A stretch of 64,000 bases of DNA, taken from assembly GCF_036017915.1 (NCBI RefSeq), contig NZ_CP107929.1:5522001-5586000 (forward strand), in the 5' to 3' direction. This document shows positions 34,230-42,805 of this stretch, one piece after another. How positions within the stretch are numbered: the stretch's first letter is position 1; every line of letters begins with the position of its first letter. The notes under the pieces were generated by a model that was given only the letters and a program-made list of their open reading frames with translations, was not told the origin of the DNA and did no database searches. Origin of the DNA: Micromonospora sp. NBC_00421 (GTDB taxonomy: Bacteria; Actinomycetota; Actinomycetes; Mycobacteriales; Micromonosporaceae). The translations under genes were made by a program, and so were the position numbers.

Positions 34230-34997
34230 CTACTGCGCTGTGTATCCGCCGTCGACGGGCAGCGCGACGCCGACGACGAAGCTGGCGCCGGGGCTGCACA
34301 GCCAGAGCACGGTGGAGGCGATCTCATCGGCTCGGCCGAATCGGCCGATGGGCTGGTTGGCCAGCGCTGCGGCGGTGTCGAGTTCACCGCTGGCGATCAT
34401 GGCGGTCACCATGGGCGTTTCGAACGTGCCGGGGCAGATGGCGTTGATCCGGATCCCGCGCGGCGCGTACTCCAGGGCCGCGCTGCTGGTGAGCCCGAGC
34501 ACCCCGTGCTTGGACGCGTGGTACGCGGCCCGCCCGGGCAGGCCGACGAGCCCGCCGAGGGAGGAGCAGTTGACGATGGCGCCGCTGCCCTGCTCGCGCA
34601 TCTGCCGCAGTTCGTGCTTCATGCAGGCCCAGACGCCGCGCAGGTTGACGGCGTTGACGCGGTCGAAGGTGTCGGCGGGTTCGTCGGCGGCGTCGGACGG
34701 CGGGGCCTGGATGCCGGCGTTGTTGAAGGCCATGTCGAGCCGGCCGTACGACGCGACGGTCTGGTCGATCAGGGCGGCGACCTGCGCCTCGTCGGACACG
34801 TCGCACCGGACGCCGAGGGCCTCGTGCCCGCCCGCCCGCAGTTCGGCGGCGGCGGCCTGCAGGGCCGCGTCGTTGACGTCGGCCATGACGACCGCGGCTC
34901 CGGCATGGGCGAACGCCTGCGCGGTGGCCAGCCCCATGCCGGAGCTGGCGCCGGTGACCAGGGCTACCTGGCCGGTGAAGTCGTAGGTGGGGTTCAT
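34230..34997 (-). CDS. short-chain dehydrogenase/reductase
   Basis: 255-aa classical SDR. Cofactor motif TGASSGMG, NNAG structural motif, catalytic Ser in NCSSLGG and YHASK (Tyr-x-x-x-Lys), and PGTFETPM. ADVND after strand 2 predicts NAD(H). Third gene of a four-gene set (alcohol dehydrogenase, cyclophilin-like lipoprotein, SDR) divergent from an MmyB-type regulator. Its 3' end abuts the truncated flavoprotein. Substrate unknown. Confidence 0.93.
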   Translation of the reverse strand: MNPTYDFTGQVALVTGASSGMGLATAQAFAHAGAAVVMADVNDAALQAAAAELRAGGHEALGVRCDVSDEAQVAALIDQTVASYGRLDMAFNNAGIQAPPSDAADEPADTFDRVNAVNLRGVWACMKHELRQMREQGSGAIVNCSSLGGLVGLPGRAAYHASKHGVLGLTSSAALEYAPRGIRINAICPGTFETPMVTAMIASGELDTAAALANQPIGRFGRADEIASTVLWLCSPGASFVVGVALPVDGGYTAQ

Positions 34998-35030
34998 CGT
35001 GTCTCCCGGTAGCGCGCTCGGAGGTGGAGG

Positions 35031-35573
35031 TCAGGCCGCGAAGGGCTCGACGGTCGCGGTGACGGCGCCGTCGAGGTCGGCGATGCGGCTGGCGGCCTCG
35101 CCGTCCAGGCGGCCGATGATCACGATGCCGGGGAAGTACGACTGATCGCCGTAGTAGAGGACGAGGTCGTTGCCGGGTGCGTAGTAGCCGACATCACCGA
35201 CGTCGGGGTCCGCGCCGTCCGGCTGGCCGTTCAGGGACAGCGGTGTAGGCAGCGGGCCGGTTTTCTCCACTGCGCCGTGGTCGATCATGTTGATGGTCAG
35301 CGGCAGCTGGGTGAGCAGGTCACGGCCGGCGGCGCCGTCGAAGATCGTGGCTTGGAAGCGCTGGTCGTTGATGGCGATCTGGATCTTCATCTGTTCTCCC
35401 CGGGGCGCGGCTGTGCCGCTCGGTGGTGTTGCGGCCAGGCCGGTGCTGCTGGGCGAGGTCGCGGACGTTTCGCGGCCGGTGTCGCCGGGCTGACCGTTGC
35501 CGCCGCAGCCGGCAAGGGTCAGGCCGAGGACCGCCGACAGCGCTGCGCGGGCGGCCGCTCGTGTGGCTGGCAT
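35031..35573 (-). CDS. cyclophilin-like-fold lipoprotein
   Basis: 180 aa. Lipoprotein signal (RAALSAVLGLTLAGCGG, lipobox LAGC), a Ser/Thr/Pro linker (~25-60), then a ~115-residue cyclophilin-like domain (MKIQIAINDQRFQATIFDGAAGRDLLTQLPLTINM...GDVGYYAPGNDLVLYYGDQSYFPGIVIIGRL), which matches the Cyclophil_like2 family seen beside alcohol dehydrogenases. Unlike true cyclophilins it lacks the catalytic Arg/Phe motif. Secreted and lipid-anchored; role unknown. Confidence 0.82.
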   Translation of the reverse strand: MPATRAAARAALSAVLGLTLAGCGGNGQPGDTGRETSATSPSSTGLAATPPSGTAAPRGEQMKIQIAINDQRFQATIFDGAAGRDLLTQLPLTINMIDHGAVEKTGPLPTPLSLNGQPDGADPDVGDVGYYAPGNDLVLYYGDQSYFPGIVIIGRLDGEAASRIADLDGAVTATVEPFAA

Positions 35574-35604
35574 GGCATCTCCCAGTGTCGGGTCCGGAGG
35601 CGGG

Positions 35605-36624
35605 TCAGAGGGTGAGCAGAACCTTCGTGGCGGTGCGCTGGTCCATTGCCTCGTAACCCTCAGCGGCCCGGTCGAGCGGGAGGGTGAGGTCGAAGACCTT
35701 GCCCGGGTTGATGGTGCCGTCCCAGATCAGTTGGATCAGTTCGGGCAGGAAACGGCGGACCGGGGCGGGGCCGCCGTGGATGTGCACGCCGGCCATGAAC
35801 AGCTCGTCGCCGGGGATGGTGACGTCGTGGGACACGCCGACGAAGCCGACGTGGCCGCCGGGGCGGGTGGAGCCGATGGCCTGCATCATGGCCTCCTGGG
35901 TGCCGACGGCCTCGATGACGCTGTGCGCGCCCAGGCCACCGGTCAGCTCCTTGACGGCCTCGACGCCGGCGTCGCCGCGTTCGGTGACGATGTCGGTGGC
36001 CCCGAACTCCCGCGCGAGGGCCTGCCGGTCGGCGTGGCGGCTGAACGCGATGATGCGCTCCGCGCCGAGCTGCCGGGCGGCCAGGACGCCGAGCAGGCCG
36101 ACCGCGCCGTCGCCGACGACCGCCACGGTCTTGCCCGGTCCCGCCTCGGCGGCGACAGCCGCGAACCAGCCGGTGCCGAGCACGTCGGAGGCCGCCATCA
36201 GCGACGGGATGAGGTCGGGGCCGGGCTGCCCGGGGGCCGCCACGAGCGTCCCGTCGGCGAGGGGGACGCGGGCCAGCTCGGACTGGGTGCCGATGGTGCC
36301 CATCAGCACGCGATGCGGGCAGTACGCCTGGTAGCCGGCCCGACAGATCTCACAGGTGTTGTCAGACGCCCAGAAGGAGCCCACGACGAAGTCGCCGACC
36401 TTCACGGTGCGAACCTCGGACCCGACCTCCTCGACGACGCCGACGTACTCGTGACCCATCACCTGGTGGTCGACCGGCTCGGCACCCCGGTACGGCCACA
36501 GGTCGCTTCCGCAGATGCAGGTCGCGGCCAGGCGGATGACCGCGTCGGTCGGCTCGACGATTGTCGGGTCCGGGCGCTGTTCGACCCGTACGTCCCCGGG
36601 CTTGTACATGACGACCTGGCGCAT
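35605..36624 (-). CDS. zinc-dependent alcohol dehydrogenase (MDR family)
   Basis: 339 aa from ATG 36624 (MRQVVMYKPGDVRVEQ); a longer frame to 36684 is ignored. Catalytic zinc ligands in CICGSDLWPYRG and GHEYVG. The structural-zinc loop is partly degenerate (DNTCEICRAGYQAYCPH keeps three Cys). NAD(P)-binding GDGAVGLLGVLAA. It oxidises an alcohol or reduces an aldehyde; substrate unknown. First gene of the operon divergent from the MmyB-type regulator, 148 bp away. Confidence 0.92.
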   Translation of the reverse strand: MRQVVMYKPGDVRVEQRPDPTIVEPTDAVIRLAATCICGSDLWPYRGAEPVDHQVMGHEYVGVVEEVGSEVRTVKVGDFVVGSFWASDNTCEICRAGYQAYCPHRVLMGTIGTQSELARVPLADGTLVAAPGQPGPDLIPSLMAASDVLGTGWFAAVAAEAGPGKTVAVVGDGAVGLLGVLAARQLGAERIIAFSRHADRQALAREFGATDIVTERGDAGVEAVKELTGGLGAHSVIEAVGTQEAMMQAIGSTRPGGHVGFVGVSHDVTIPGDELFMAGVHIHGGPAPVRRFLPELIQLIWDGTINPGKVFDLTLPLDRAAEGYEAMDQRTATKVLLTL

Positions 36625-36772
36625 GCTGGTGTGCTCCGTTCGCTTCGGTTCCGGCGGCCTCGCGAGGCCTATGCATTCAGTCAACGTGCCCGCCCGAGCG
36701 GGGAGAAGTCCCTGTGAATGGGTGTACTGACAGGGAACCCTTCGCCAGCGGCGTGCGACCTACGCTGGACGC

Positions 36773-37651
36773 ATGGACAACCGTTCGGAGGTGCGCGACT
36801 TCCTGACCACGCGCCGGGCCCGGCTGACGCCCGAGCAGGTCGGGCTGCCGCTGACGGGCAGCCGGCGCGTCCCCGGTCTGCGGCGCAGTGAGGTGGCCGC
36901 TCTCGCCGGGCTCAGCGTCGAGTACTACGCCCGGCTCGAACGCGGCCAGATCGCCGGCGCGTCGTCCAGCGTCCTGGAGGCACTGGTCCGCGCACTGCAC
37001 CTCGACGACACCGAACGCGCGCACCTGTTCGACCTCGCCCGCGCCGCCGACGGCATCCCGACCTCCGGGCGGCCCCGCCGCCGCACCGCCACCGCTGGCG
37101 CCGCCGGCAGGGCCGCCGCACGCCTGAGCCTGCGGTGGGCGATGGAGGCGATCACCGACGGCGTCGCGTTCGTCCGGGACCCGCAGCAGAACCTGCTCGC
37201 CACCAACACGCTCGGCCGCGCCTTCTACTCACCGGTGATCGGCGACGGGGGCCGCCTGCCGAACCTGGCCCGGTTCCAGTTCCTCGACCCGGCCTCGCGC
37301 GAGTTCTACCCCGACTGGGACCGCTTCGCCGAGATGTGCGTCGGGGTCATGCGTACCGAGGCGGGCCGCGACCCGCACGACCGCGCTCTGCAGGATCTCG
37401 TCGGAGAGCTGTCCACCCGCAGCGAGGACTTCCGCCGGCTCTGGGCCGACCACAACGTACGCACCCACGGCGCCGGCACCAAGCGGTTCCACCACCCGAT
37501 CGTGGGTGAACTCACGCTCGCCTACGAGGAACTCGCGATCACCGCCGAACCCGGCCTGGTACTGCTCGTCTATACGGCCGAACCCGGGTCGCCGTCCGCG
37601 GAACGGCTGCGCCTACTCGCCTCCTGGGCGGCTACGGATCAGCAGGGTTAA
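36773..37651 (+). CDS. XRE-family regulator with MmyB-like ligand domain
   Basis: 292 aa. HTH VPGLRRSEVAALAGLSVEYYARLERG, the signature of MmyB-type actinobacterial regulators, then a PAS-like ligand domain (WAMEAITDGVAFVRDPQQNLLATN...FYSP). It is divergent from the alcohol dehydrogenase operon and very probably controls it; these regulators typically bind fatty-acid-like ligands. The last codons (SWAATDQQG stop) run into the degraded att copy at 37632, which supplies the stop codon, so the natural C-terminus has probably been shortened or changed by integration. Confidence 0.9.
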   Translation: MDNRSEVRDFLTTRRARLTPEQVGLPLTGSRRVPGLRRSEVAALAGLSVEYYARLERGQIAGASSSVLEALVRALHLDDTERAHLFDLARAADGIPTSGRPRRRTATAGAAGRAAARLSLRWAMEAITDGVAFVRDPQQNLLATNTLGRAFYSPVIGDGGRLPNLARFQFLDPASREFYPDWDRFAEMCVGVMRTEAGRDPHDRALQDLVGELSTRSEDFRRLWADHNVRTHGAGTKRFHHPIVGELTLAYEELAITAEPGLVLLVYTAEPGSPSAERLRLLASWAATDQQG

Positions 37652-37682
37652 AGGTTCGAGTCCCATCGGAGACAAGATCAAG
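37632..37682 (+). other. degraded internal att copy between elements 1 and 2
   Basis: Matches the tRNA-Arg att block with a few substitutions and an indel: CTACGGATCAG, GGTTCGAGTCCC and the post-tRNA ACAAGATCAA are intact. It marks the junction of two tandemly inserted elements and encodes the end of the MmyB-type regulator gene. Confidence 0.85.
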
Positions 37683-37712
37683 AGAGTGCCGATCTCGGGG
37701 TCGAGCTGGCCT

Positions 37713-37817
37713 CTACGCACCAGCCGCGACGTCGACAAGAAGGGCAACGAGGGCGGTGATGGCTTGAAGAATGGCGAAGGCCAACGCCCATAACGCGATC
37801 CGGGCCTCGATCGTCAT
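37713..37817 (-). CDS. 34-aa single-helix membrane peptide
   Basis: MTIEARIALWALAFAILQ then a hydrophobic helix ending VDVAAGA. The ATG at 37817 overlaps the stop of the preceding gene (ATGA), so translation is coupled. One transmembrane helix and little else, as in small toxins, holins or membrane-anchored modulators; which of these, if any, cannot be told. Confidence 0.5.
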   Translation of the reverse strand: MTIEARIALWALAFAILQAITALVALLVDVAAGA

Positions 37818-38230
37818 GCGCCTGCCGGGTGTTTCGGTCGCCACCGGCGAGGCGACACTTCGCGCGGTTGCCTGCGCCGGGTGGATCGCGGCAGGGGAGC
37901 GAACGACGGCGGGACCATGTGCAACCGGTACAGCCACGGATCGATCCACTTCGCCGCACCCATGTGGCGAACCCATGCCACCAACTTCTGTCGCTTGTGT
38001 CGCTGGCAGCCGACGAGGATCTTGCCGTCCTTCGCGCACGGCTTCCTGGTGGTCTTGGTGATGACGAGACACTTGGCCTCGATCCTGAAGCCGAAGTAGT
38101 AGCAGACGTACAAGAAGAGCGCCGCCGACCAGAACAGGATGCAGACGACGTTCTCCCAGAACGTGGGCTGCCCGACGGGCTCCGGACTCGCTGCCAGGAA
38201 AGGCACGACAGTGCAATCTACAGTAGGCAA
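37814..38230 (-). CDS. small membrane protein with Cys/His motif (element 2)
   Basis: 138 aa. One transmembrane segment (about 25-47, NVVCILFWSAALFLYVCYY), then a basic domain RIEAKCLVITKTTRKPC and GCQRHKRQKLV with Cys and His residues spaced as a possible zinc site, and an Arg/Pro tail. Followed by a coupled 34-aa membrane peptide. Lies between the internal att copy and the element-2 integrase, so it is element cargo. Family not recognised. Confidence 0.6.
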   Translation of the reverse strand: MPTVDCTVVPFLAASPEPVGQPTFWENVVCILFWSAALFLYVCYYFGFRIEAKCLVITKTTRKPCAKDGKILVGCQRHKRQKLVAWVRHMGAAKWIDPWLYRLHMVPPSFAPLPRSTRRRQPREVSPRRWRPKHPAGA

Positions 38231-38333
38231 TCAACCAACCTCGGAACGTGATCGCACTCGTGCGGCCCCGGGTGGCACGCGACGAACGTTGTCCGCCCGT
38301 CGGCGCGCAGCCCCGGGCCACACACGAGGGCTG

Positions 38334-39788
38334 TCAGCGGGGCTCGTGTGCCCGGCCGCTCCGCCGGCGTGCCGAGGAACGGAGCCGGGCGCCTCTCGTT
38401 GCCGAGGATGGCTTCCACCGGGGGCGGCAGGCGGGTGCCGTCACCGGTTGCGCCTCGGCCGGGCGCCCTTGCACTGTCGTCGGGTTGTGGGTGAGCTGGC
38501 GCCGGATCTCGGCGCCGGACTTGCCGGCGTCGAGGACCAGGCGTGCGGTGGCTTCGGCGGCTTCCCGCTGAGATTCGGGTAGGACGCTGGTGTAGGTGTC
38601 GGCGGTCAGGTGGATGCTGGCGTGCCCGAGTTGGTCCTGCACCGCTTTGAGGTCGGCGCCGGCTTCCCGAGCCAGGGTCGCGGCGCCGTGCCGCAGGTCG
38701 TGCAGCCGGATCGGCGGCAGCCCTGCCCGGTCAACCAGCAGCCGCATCCGCTGGGTGAGATACCCCGGGTGGATCGGCAGCCCGTCGGGGCCGGTGAACA
38801 CGTAACCACTGTCGTGCCACACCTTCCCGATCGCGGCCCGCAGGTCGCGCTGCTGGGTTTGCCGCTCGCGGTGCTGACGCAACACCCGCATCGTGTGCTG
38901 GTCCAAGGCCACACTCCGGCGGCTTGACGCCGATTTCGGTGGCCCCTCGTGTACGTCGTAGCCGGCGGTGGTGCGCTGCCGCACCACCGACACCTGGCCC
39001 GCGTGCAGATCGACCTCGCCCCAGCGCAGGCCGGCGGCCTCACCACGGCGCAGACCCCGCAGGGCGATCAGCCACCACAGGGCGAACAGGCCGTCATCGC
39101 GGACGTAGTCCAGGAACGCGGCCAGTTGTGTGGGTGTCCAGACCGCGATGGTGGGCCGCTGCCCGGTGGCCTTCCACTCGGCGACGCGAGCCTCGGTCCA
39201 CACCTGGGCCTGCGGACGCGGACGCGCGGGCAGTTCCACGTGACGGGCCGGGTTGGTGGTGAGCAGGCCCTCGCGGACCGCGCCGGTCAGCGCCGCCCGC
39301 AGCGTCGTGTGGACGTGCTGCAGGGTGCAGGGGCTCTGCAGTTGCCCGGAACGGTTGCGGGTGGCCGCGATCTGACCGAACGCGGCGGTCAGCTGCCGTG
39401 CGCTCAGATCACCGAGGATCAGCTGGCCGATGTGCGGGATGAGGAACCGCTCGACGTCGTGGGTGTAGTGCATCCGTGTCGTCGGCCGGATCCGGGTCCT
39501 GGTCGACAGCCAGTACCGCAACCAGCGGGTGACGGTCCAGGACCGGCCGGCCTGCTCCTCACGCGACAACGCCAGCAACTCGTCTCGTGCTGTGCGGGCT
39601 GCTACTTGTGACGGGTAGCCGCCGCGGCGTATCCGTTCGGCGTGTCCGAGCAGGTTCCGGATGGAGCAGTGGAAGTACCAGCTGCCATGCGTTCGCTCTG
39701 GCAACCGTGGACAGGAGTTTCCCCGGCGTCGGCCTGTTGTGATGTTCAGGCATCCGCATCGCTTGCTGATGACACCCTCACCGTTCAT
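38334..39788 (-). CDS. tyrosine site-specific integrase of element 2
   Basis: 484 aa from ATG 39788 (MNGEGVISKRCGC), which has AAGGGAGAG upstream; 39818 is an alternative start. Same architecture as the element-1 integrase: KRCGCLNI and CPRLPERTHGSWYF at the N-terminus, core-binding domain with TRWLRYWLSTRT, catalytic Arg (ALRGLRRGEAAGLRW), HDLRHGAATLARE, QLGHAS and ADTYTSVLP. The C-terminal ~60 residues are Arg/Pro-rich. It lies beside its own att copies and presumably recognises the same tRNA-Arg site. Confidence 0.95.
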   Translation of the reverse strand: MNGEGVISKRCGCLNITTGRRRGNSCPRLPERTHGSWYFHCSIRNLLGHAERIRRGGYPSQVAARTARDELLALSREEQAGRSWTVTRWLRYWLSTRTRIRPTTRMHYTHDVERFLIPHIGQLILGDLSARQLTAAFGQIAATRNRSGQLQSPCTLQHVHTTLRAALTGAVREGLLTTNPARHVELPARPRPQAQVWTEARVAEWKATGQRPTIAVWTPTQLAAFLDYVRDDGLFALWWLIALRGLRRGEAAGLRWGEVDLHAGQVSVVRQRTTAGYDVHEGPPKSASSRRSVALDQHTMRVLRQHRERQTQQRDLRAAIGKVWHDSGYVFTGPDGLPIHPGYLTQRMRLLVDRAGLPPIRLHDLRHGAATLAREAGADLKAVQDQLGHASIHLTADTYTSVLPESQREAAEATARLVLDAGKSGAEIRRQLTHNPTTVQGRPAEAQPVTAPACRPRWKPSSATRGARLRSSARRRSGRAHEPR

Positions 39789-40268
39789 GGTCTCTCCCTT
39801 GACGTTGATGGGGTTCATCGTGGCGAAACCGCAGGTGGTGAAGGGCGGCTTCGATCTGAAATGCTCGTCATCTGTCGAGTAGGAATGAAATGAGGTGAAA
39901 CGTGACCGGAGCTCAGTGGCGGTCCGGGATCCTCGGGGTGCCGAATGTTCGGCGAGTTGATGGTGACGTCAGGAGCATGGCCGGGTCCGGTTGTGCGAGG
40001 CCGCGTACCGCGAGCGGCGGTGTGGGTGGTGATCGTGGGTGCTCGGTGGGTGCTCGTACGTCGGGGAACTGACCCGGACGTAGCGCTACGGACACGGACC
40101 CGACAGGAATCGCGACGTCCGCCAGTCCATTGATATGTAGGGATGCTTCCCGTGTGTAGGGCGTGGACCTGGGGGAACGCGACTGGACGTGGATGGATTA
40201 GAGGGGTTGCGGTCGGACGAGTTGGGGGTAGAGTGGTCTTTGTAGAATTCCGCTCTCCTGGCTTCGGT
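39789..40268. other. 480-bp non-coding right end of element 2
   Basis: No gene is supported. Holds the integrase promoter region, and at 40036-40071 a pair of 11-bp-phased TGGGTGCTC repeats followed by ACGTCGGGGAACTG, about 200 bp inside the right att copy. Confidence 0.65.
40036..40071 (+). repeat. 11-bp-phased direct repeats plus conserved tail (putative right arm sites)
   Basis: TGGGTGCTC at 40036 and 40047, then ACGTCGGGGAACTG (40058-40071). The same block, including the tail, recurs at 49452-49487. Confidence 0.65.
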
Positions 40269-40311
40269 CTACGGATCAGAAGGTTAGGGGTTCGAGTCCC
40301 TTCGGGCGCAC
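40269..40311 (+). other. attR: distal copy of the tRNA-Arg attachment site
   Basis: 43 bp identical to 28580-28622 but without the tRNA 5' half, so not a functional tRNA. Right boundary of element 2. Confidence 0.95.
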
Positions 40312-40981
40312 TTCACGATCAAGGCCGTGACCAGCAGAAACGCCGGTTGCGGCCTTGTTGTTGTCCCAGGATGTGCCGCGATCTTCCATGATGTGGACGG
40401 CTGGTGCTCCGTTGGTGCTCCTCTGTTTCGGGGGGGTTGTTTCCCGTTCTGTGCCACAGCTGTCGGTAACGGGTCCGCTGGTGTTCGGGTGGTCCACGCG
40501 GGCTGGTGGTTGGGTGGCCGTGACGCGCGCCGCGTCGGTGAGGACCTGAACGCTCGGGGGTGCGTGCGGGAGAATGTCGCCCAGGCTGGCGGTGCGGGCC
40601 TGGGTGGTGTCGTGCATCGAGCCGGGGCGTGCCTCGTCGCAGAACGGCAAGCGGCCGGGCGGGTCGCCGCCGTAAGCGCTCGCACCTGCGCGGTGGCCCC
40701 GGCCCGGCGCAGCACGCGCTACCGGGCCGGACCGATCGCAGCCCCGAGTCGCCGCGCACATCGCGGCTGCTTCCGGGCGTCGCGGGACAGCATGGGTAAC
40801 ACAGAGCGTGACGGCTCTGCAGGCGCGCGATTAGCTCACCGAAGAGTTGCGGGCTTCCGCGCAGCGGTCGCAGTTGTCGGCGCCGACTGTCGGCCCCAGT
40901 AGCCCGCACGGCGGGTGCAGGATCCGCCGACCGGAGCGGGGGTTACGGTGGATAATTAACAGTCCGACGATGAGGCTGCAA
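40312..40981. other. 670-bp region right of attR, probably eroded element end
   Basis: Contains a hairpin CAAGGCCG/CGGCCTTG (40320-40357) and phased TGGTGCTCC repeats (40402-40421), the same order as after the tRNA-Arg attL. A minus-strand open frame that reads toward the att site and ends RPKGLEPLTF is a typical read-through of a tRNA att region, not a proven gene. Confidence 0.5.
40402..40421 (+). repeat. 11-bp-phased direct repeat (putative arm sites of a third element)
   Basis: TGGTGCTCC at 40402 and 40413, about 90 bp right of attR, mirroring the spacing of the 28691 repeats from attL. Confidence 0.5.
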
Positions 40982-41341
40982 ATGATCAATGCCCAGGAGT
41001 TCGCGCGACGGCTGAGTACTCTCGGAGCTGATGCGTTCACCAGCGACGACGTCGTGGACCTGGCGACCGCGGCCGATGTTCGCATCAGCGCAGACGTCGA
41101 GATCGACGCCACCCTGGCGCAGCGCTTGCTCGACCAGATCTCGCCTACCCTGCCGGTCACCGGGGCCCAGATCGCGGCGTCGCAATGGCCGCCACCGGAG
41201 TCTTCCCGTCCTGCAGCGCCTTCGGTGTCGTTCTCCAGCCCTGGTGCCGTCGACGGACCGGCTGATCAGCCGACCCGACGCCGCAGTTCTGGGTCTGCGG
41301 GTAGCGGTCGGCGACCCGGCTCCCGACGAACTGGCAGGTGA
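40982..41341 (+). CDS. small hypothetical protein
   Basis: 119 aa from ATG 40982 (MINAQEFARRLSTLGADAF). The first ~65 residues look folded and acidic-amphipathic (TSDDVVDLATAADVRISADVEIDATLAQRLLDQI); the rest is low-complexity Ser/Pro/Arg, perhaps out of frame after a deletion. No family recognised; doubtful gene near insertion-sequence debris. Confidence 0.35.
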   Translation: MINAQEFARRLSTLGADAFTSDDVVDLATAADVRISADVEIDATLAQRLLDQISPTLPVTGAQIAASQWPPPESSRPAAPSVSFSSPGAVDGPADQPTRRRSSGSAGSGRRPGSRRTGR

Positions 41342-41567
41342 CACTGCGGCCCCAGCTTCTTCAGCACAGGGCCGTCGGGGCGGGGTGTGGGCATCGGTCG
41401 GGCCCTTCCTGCGCAGGCGAGCGGGTGGGGATGCGTGGCACCGGGGTGATGTCCGGGTCGGGTGAGTCACTGGCTGGTGTTGGTGGTGACTCATAGGTCG
41501 CAGCTGGGGAGGTCTTCCTCGTTCTGGGGAACCAGGGGTCTGCTGCACCGATAGGTGACAGTTGCAG

Positions 41568-42466
41568 TCACGCGGCCTGACTGGCCGGTGGGGTCATGAT
41601 GGTCTCGTACTCGATAGGGGTCAACCGGGACAGGGATCGTTGGCGTCGGCGGCGGTGGTAGGTACGTTCGATCCAGGTCACGATCGCGGTCCTGAGTTGC
41701 TGTCGGGTGGTCCAGGTTCGGCTGTCGAGGACGTTGTTCTGTAGCAGGCCGAAGAACGATTTCATGGCGGCGTTGTCGCCGGCGGCGCCGACTCTGCCCA
41801 TCGACCCGATCATCTGGTGCTGGTTGAGGGCCTAGACGAACTTCCGGCTTCGAAATTGGGACCCGCGGTCGGTGTGCAGCACGCAGCCGGCCACGTCACC
41901 ACGGCGGGCTACGGCGTTGTGCAGGGCGTTGACGGCCAGCCTAGATTTCATGCGTGCGTCGATGGAGTAGCCGACGATCCGGTTCGACCACACGTCCTTG
42001 ATCGCGCACAGATACAGCTTGCCCTCACCGGTGCGGTGTTCGGTGATGTCGGCCAGCCACAACCGATTCGGGCCATCCGCGGTGAAGTCGCGGCGCACCA
42101 GATCGTCGTGCACCGGCGGACCGACCTTGCCGCCCTTGCCCCGGCGCTTGCGCTTGCTGAACGCGCTGAACCAGCCCATGCCAGAGCAGATCTTCCAGGC
42201 GGTGCGCTCGACCATCGGCTGGCCGGCAGCGCGGGCCTCATCGGCCAGGAACCGATATCCGAACTCCGGGTCATCACGGTGGGCGTCGAACAACGCGTCC
42301 GCCCGGTACGCCTGCGCCAGGTCGGCGTCGGTGACACGGCGGGCAAGCCACCTGTAGTAAGGCTGACGAGCGATGGTCAATACCCGGCACGTCACGCCAC
42401 GGGGATCCCGTCGGCGGCCAGCTCGCTCACGAGCGGGTAGAGCCTTTTCCCGGCAGGTTCGCCTGC
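41568..42466 (-). pseudogene. IS3-family OrfB transposase, three lesions
   Basis: DDE transposase read after orfA. Conserved parts: GVTCRVLTIARQPYYRWL, WLADITEHRTGEGKLYLCAIKD (first Asp) and LHTDRGSQF (second Asp). Lesions: (1) the orfA -1 frame (KRLYPLVSELAADGIPVA) stops at a TGA about 42401 where one base appears deleted before VTCRVL; (2) an in-frame TAG at 41832-41834 where FVQALNQHQ would be expected; (3) the catalytic Glu of GDNAAMESFF is Lys (DNAAMKSFF). Each alone would inactivate it. Confidence 0.9.
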
Positions 42467-42735
42467 GACAGGTAGGCCGCGGCCCGACGCAGGACCTCGT
42501 TCTCCTGTTCGAGGAGCTTGATCCGCTTACGGGCCTCCCGCAGCTCGACTGAGTCGCTGCCACTGACGCCAGGCTTGGTCCCGGCGTCGATGTCGGCTTG
42601 GCGCAACCACGTGAACAACGTCATCGGATGGACCCCGAAGTCCTTCGCGATCTGCCCGACCGTCACGCCCGGATCACGATCACGGGCCACCCGCACGACA
42701 TCATCACGGAACTCACGAGGGTAGGGCTTGGGCAC
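42427..42735 (-). CDS. IS3-family OrfA (transposase DNA-binding subunit)
   Basis: 102 aa, ATG 42735 (MPKPYPREFRDDVVRVARDR). HTH (VTVGQIAKDFGVHPMTLFTWLRQ) and a leucine-zipper-like coiled coil (ELREARKRIKLLEQENEVLRRAAAYLSQ), the usual IS3 OrfA. The AAAAG run near its end is the probable -1 frameshift site into OrfB. Intact, but its partner is dead. Confidence 0.93.
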   Translation of the reverse strand: MPKPYPREFRDDVVRVARDRDPGVTVGQIAKDFGVHPMTLFTWLRQADIDAGTKPGVSGSDSVELREARKRIKLLEQENEVLRRAAAYLSQANLPGKGSTRS

Positions 42736-42805
42736 AGCGACATCCTTCCAGCCTGCCCACTCGGCAAGCCATCTCAGATGTCACCTGTCGGTGCAGCAGA
42801 CCCCT

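Larger units (their letters stand above)
28580..40311. mobile_element. tandem integrated elements at tRNA-Arg (11.7 kb)
   Basis: Bounded by exact 43-bp direct repeats, with an internal degraded copy at 37632-37682 that splits it into element 1 (about 9.1 kb, integrase at 28723-30141 and cargo) and element 2 (about 2.7 kb, integrase at 38334-39788). Neither carries recognisable replication, transfer or capsid genes, so these are cargo islands or remnants of integrative elements rather than complete conjugative or phage elements. Cargo: metal-resistance-like operon, MFS exporter, oxidoreductases with their regulator. Confidence 0.9.

Noticed and set aside
40276..40761. 161-aa minus-strand ORF ending RPKGLEPLTF as an integrase
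   Set aside because: No catalytic motifs; the ending is the read-through of the tRNA-derived att sequence. At most the tail of a lost integrase.
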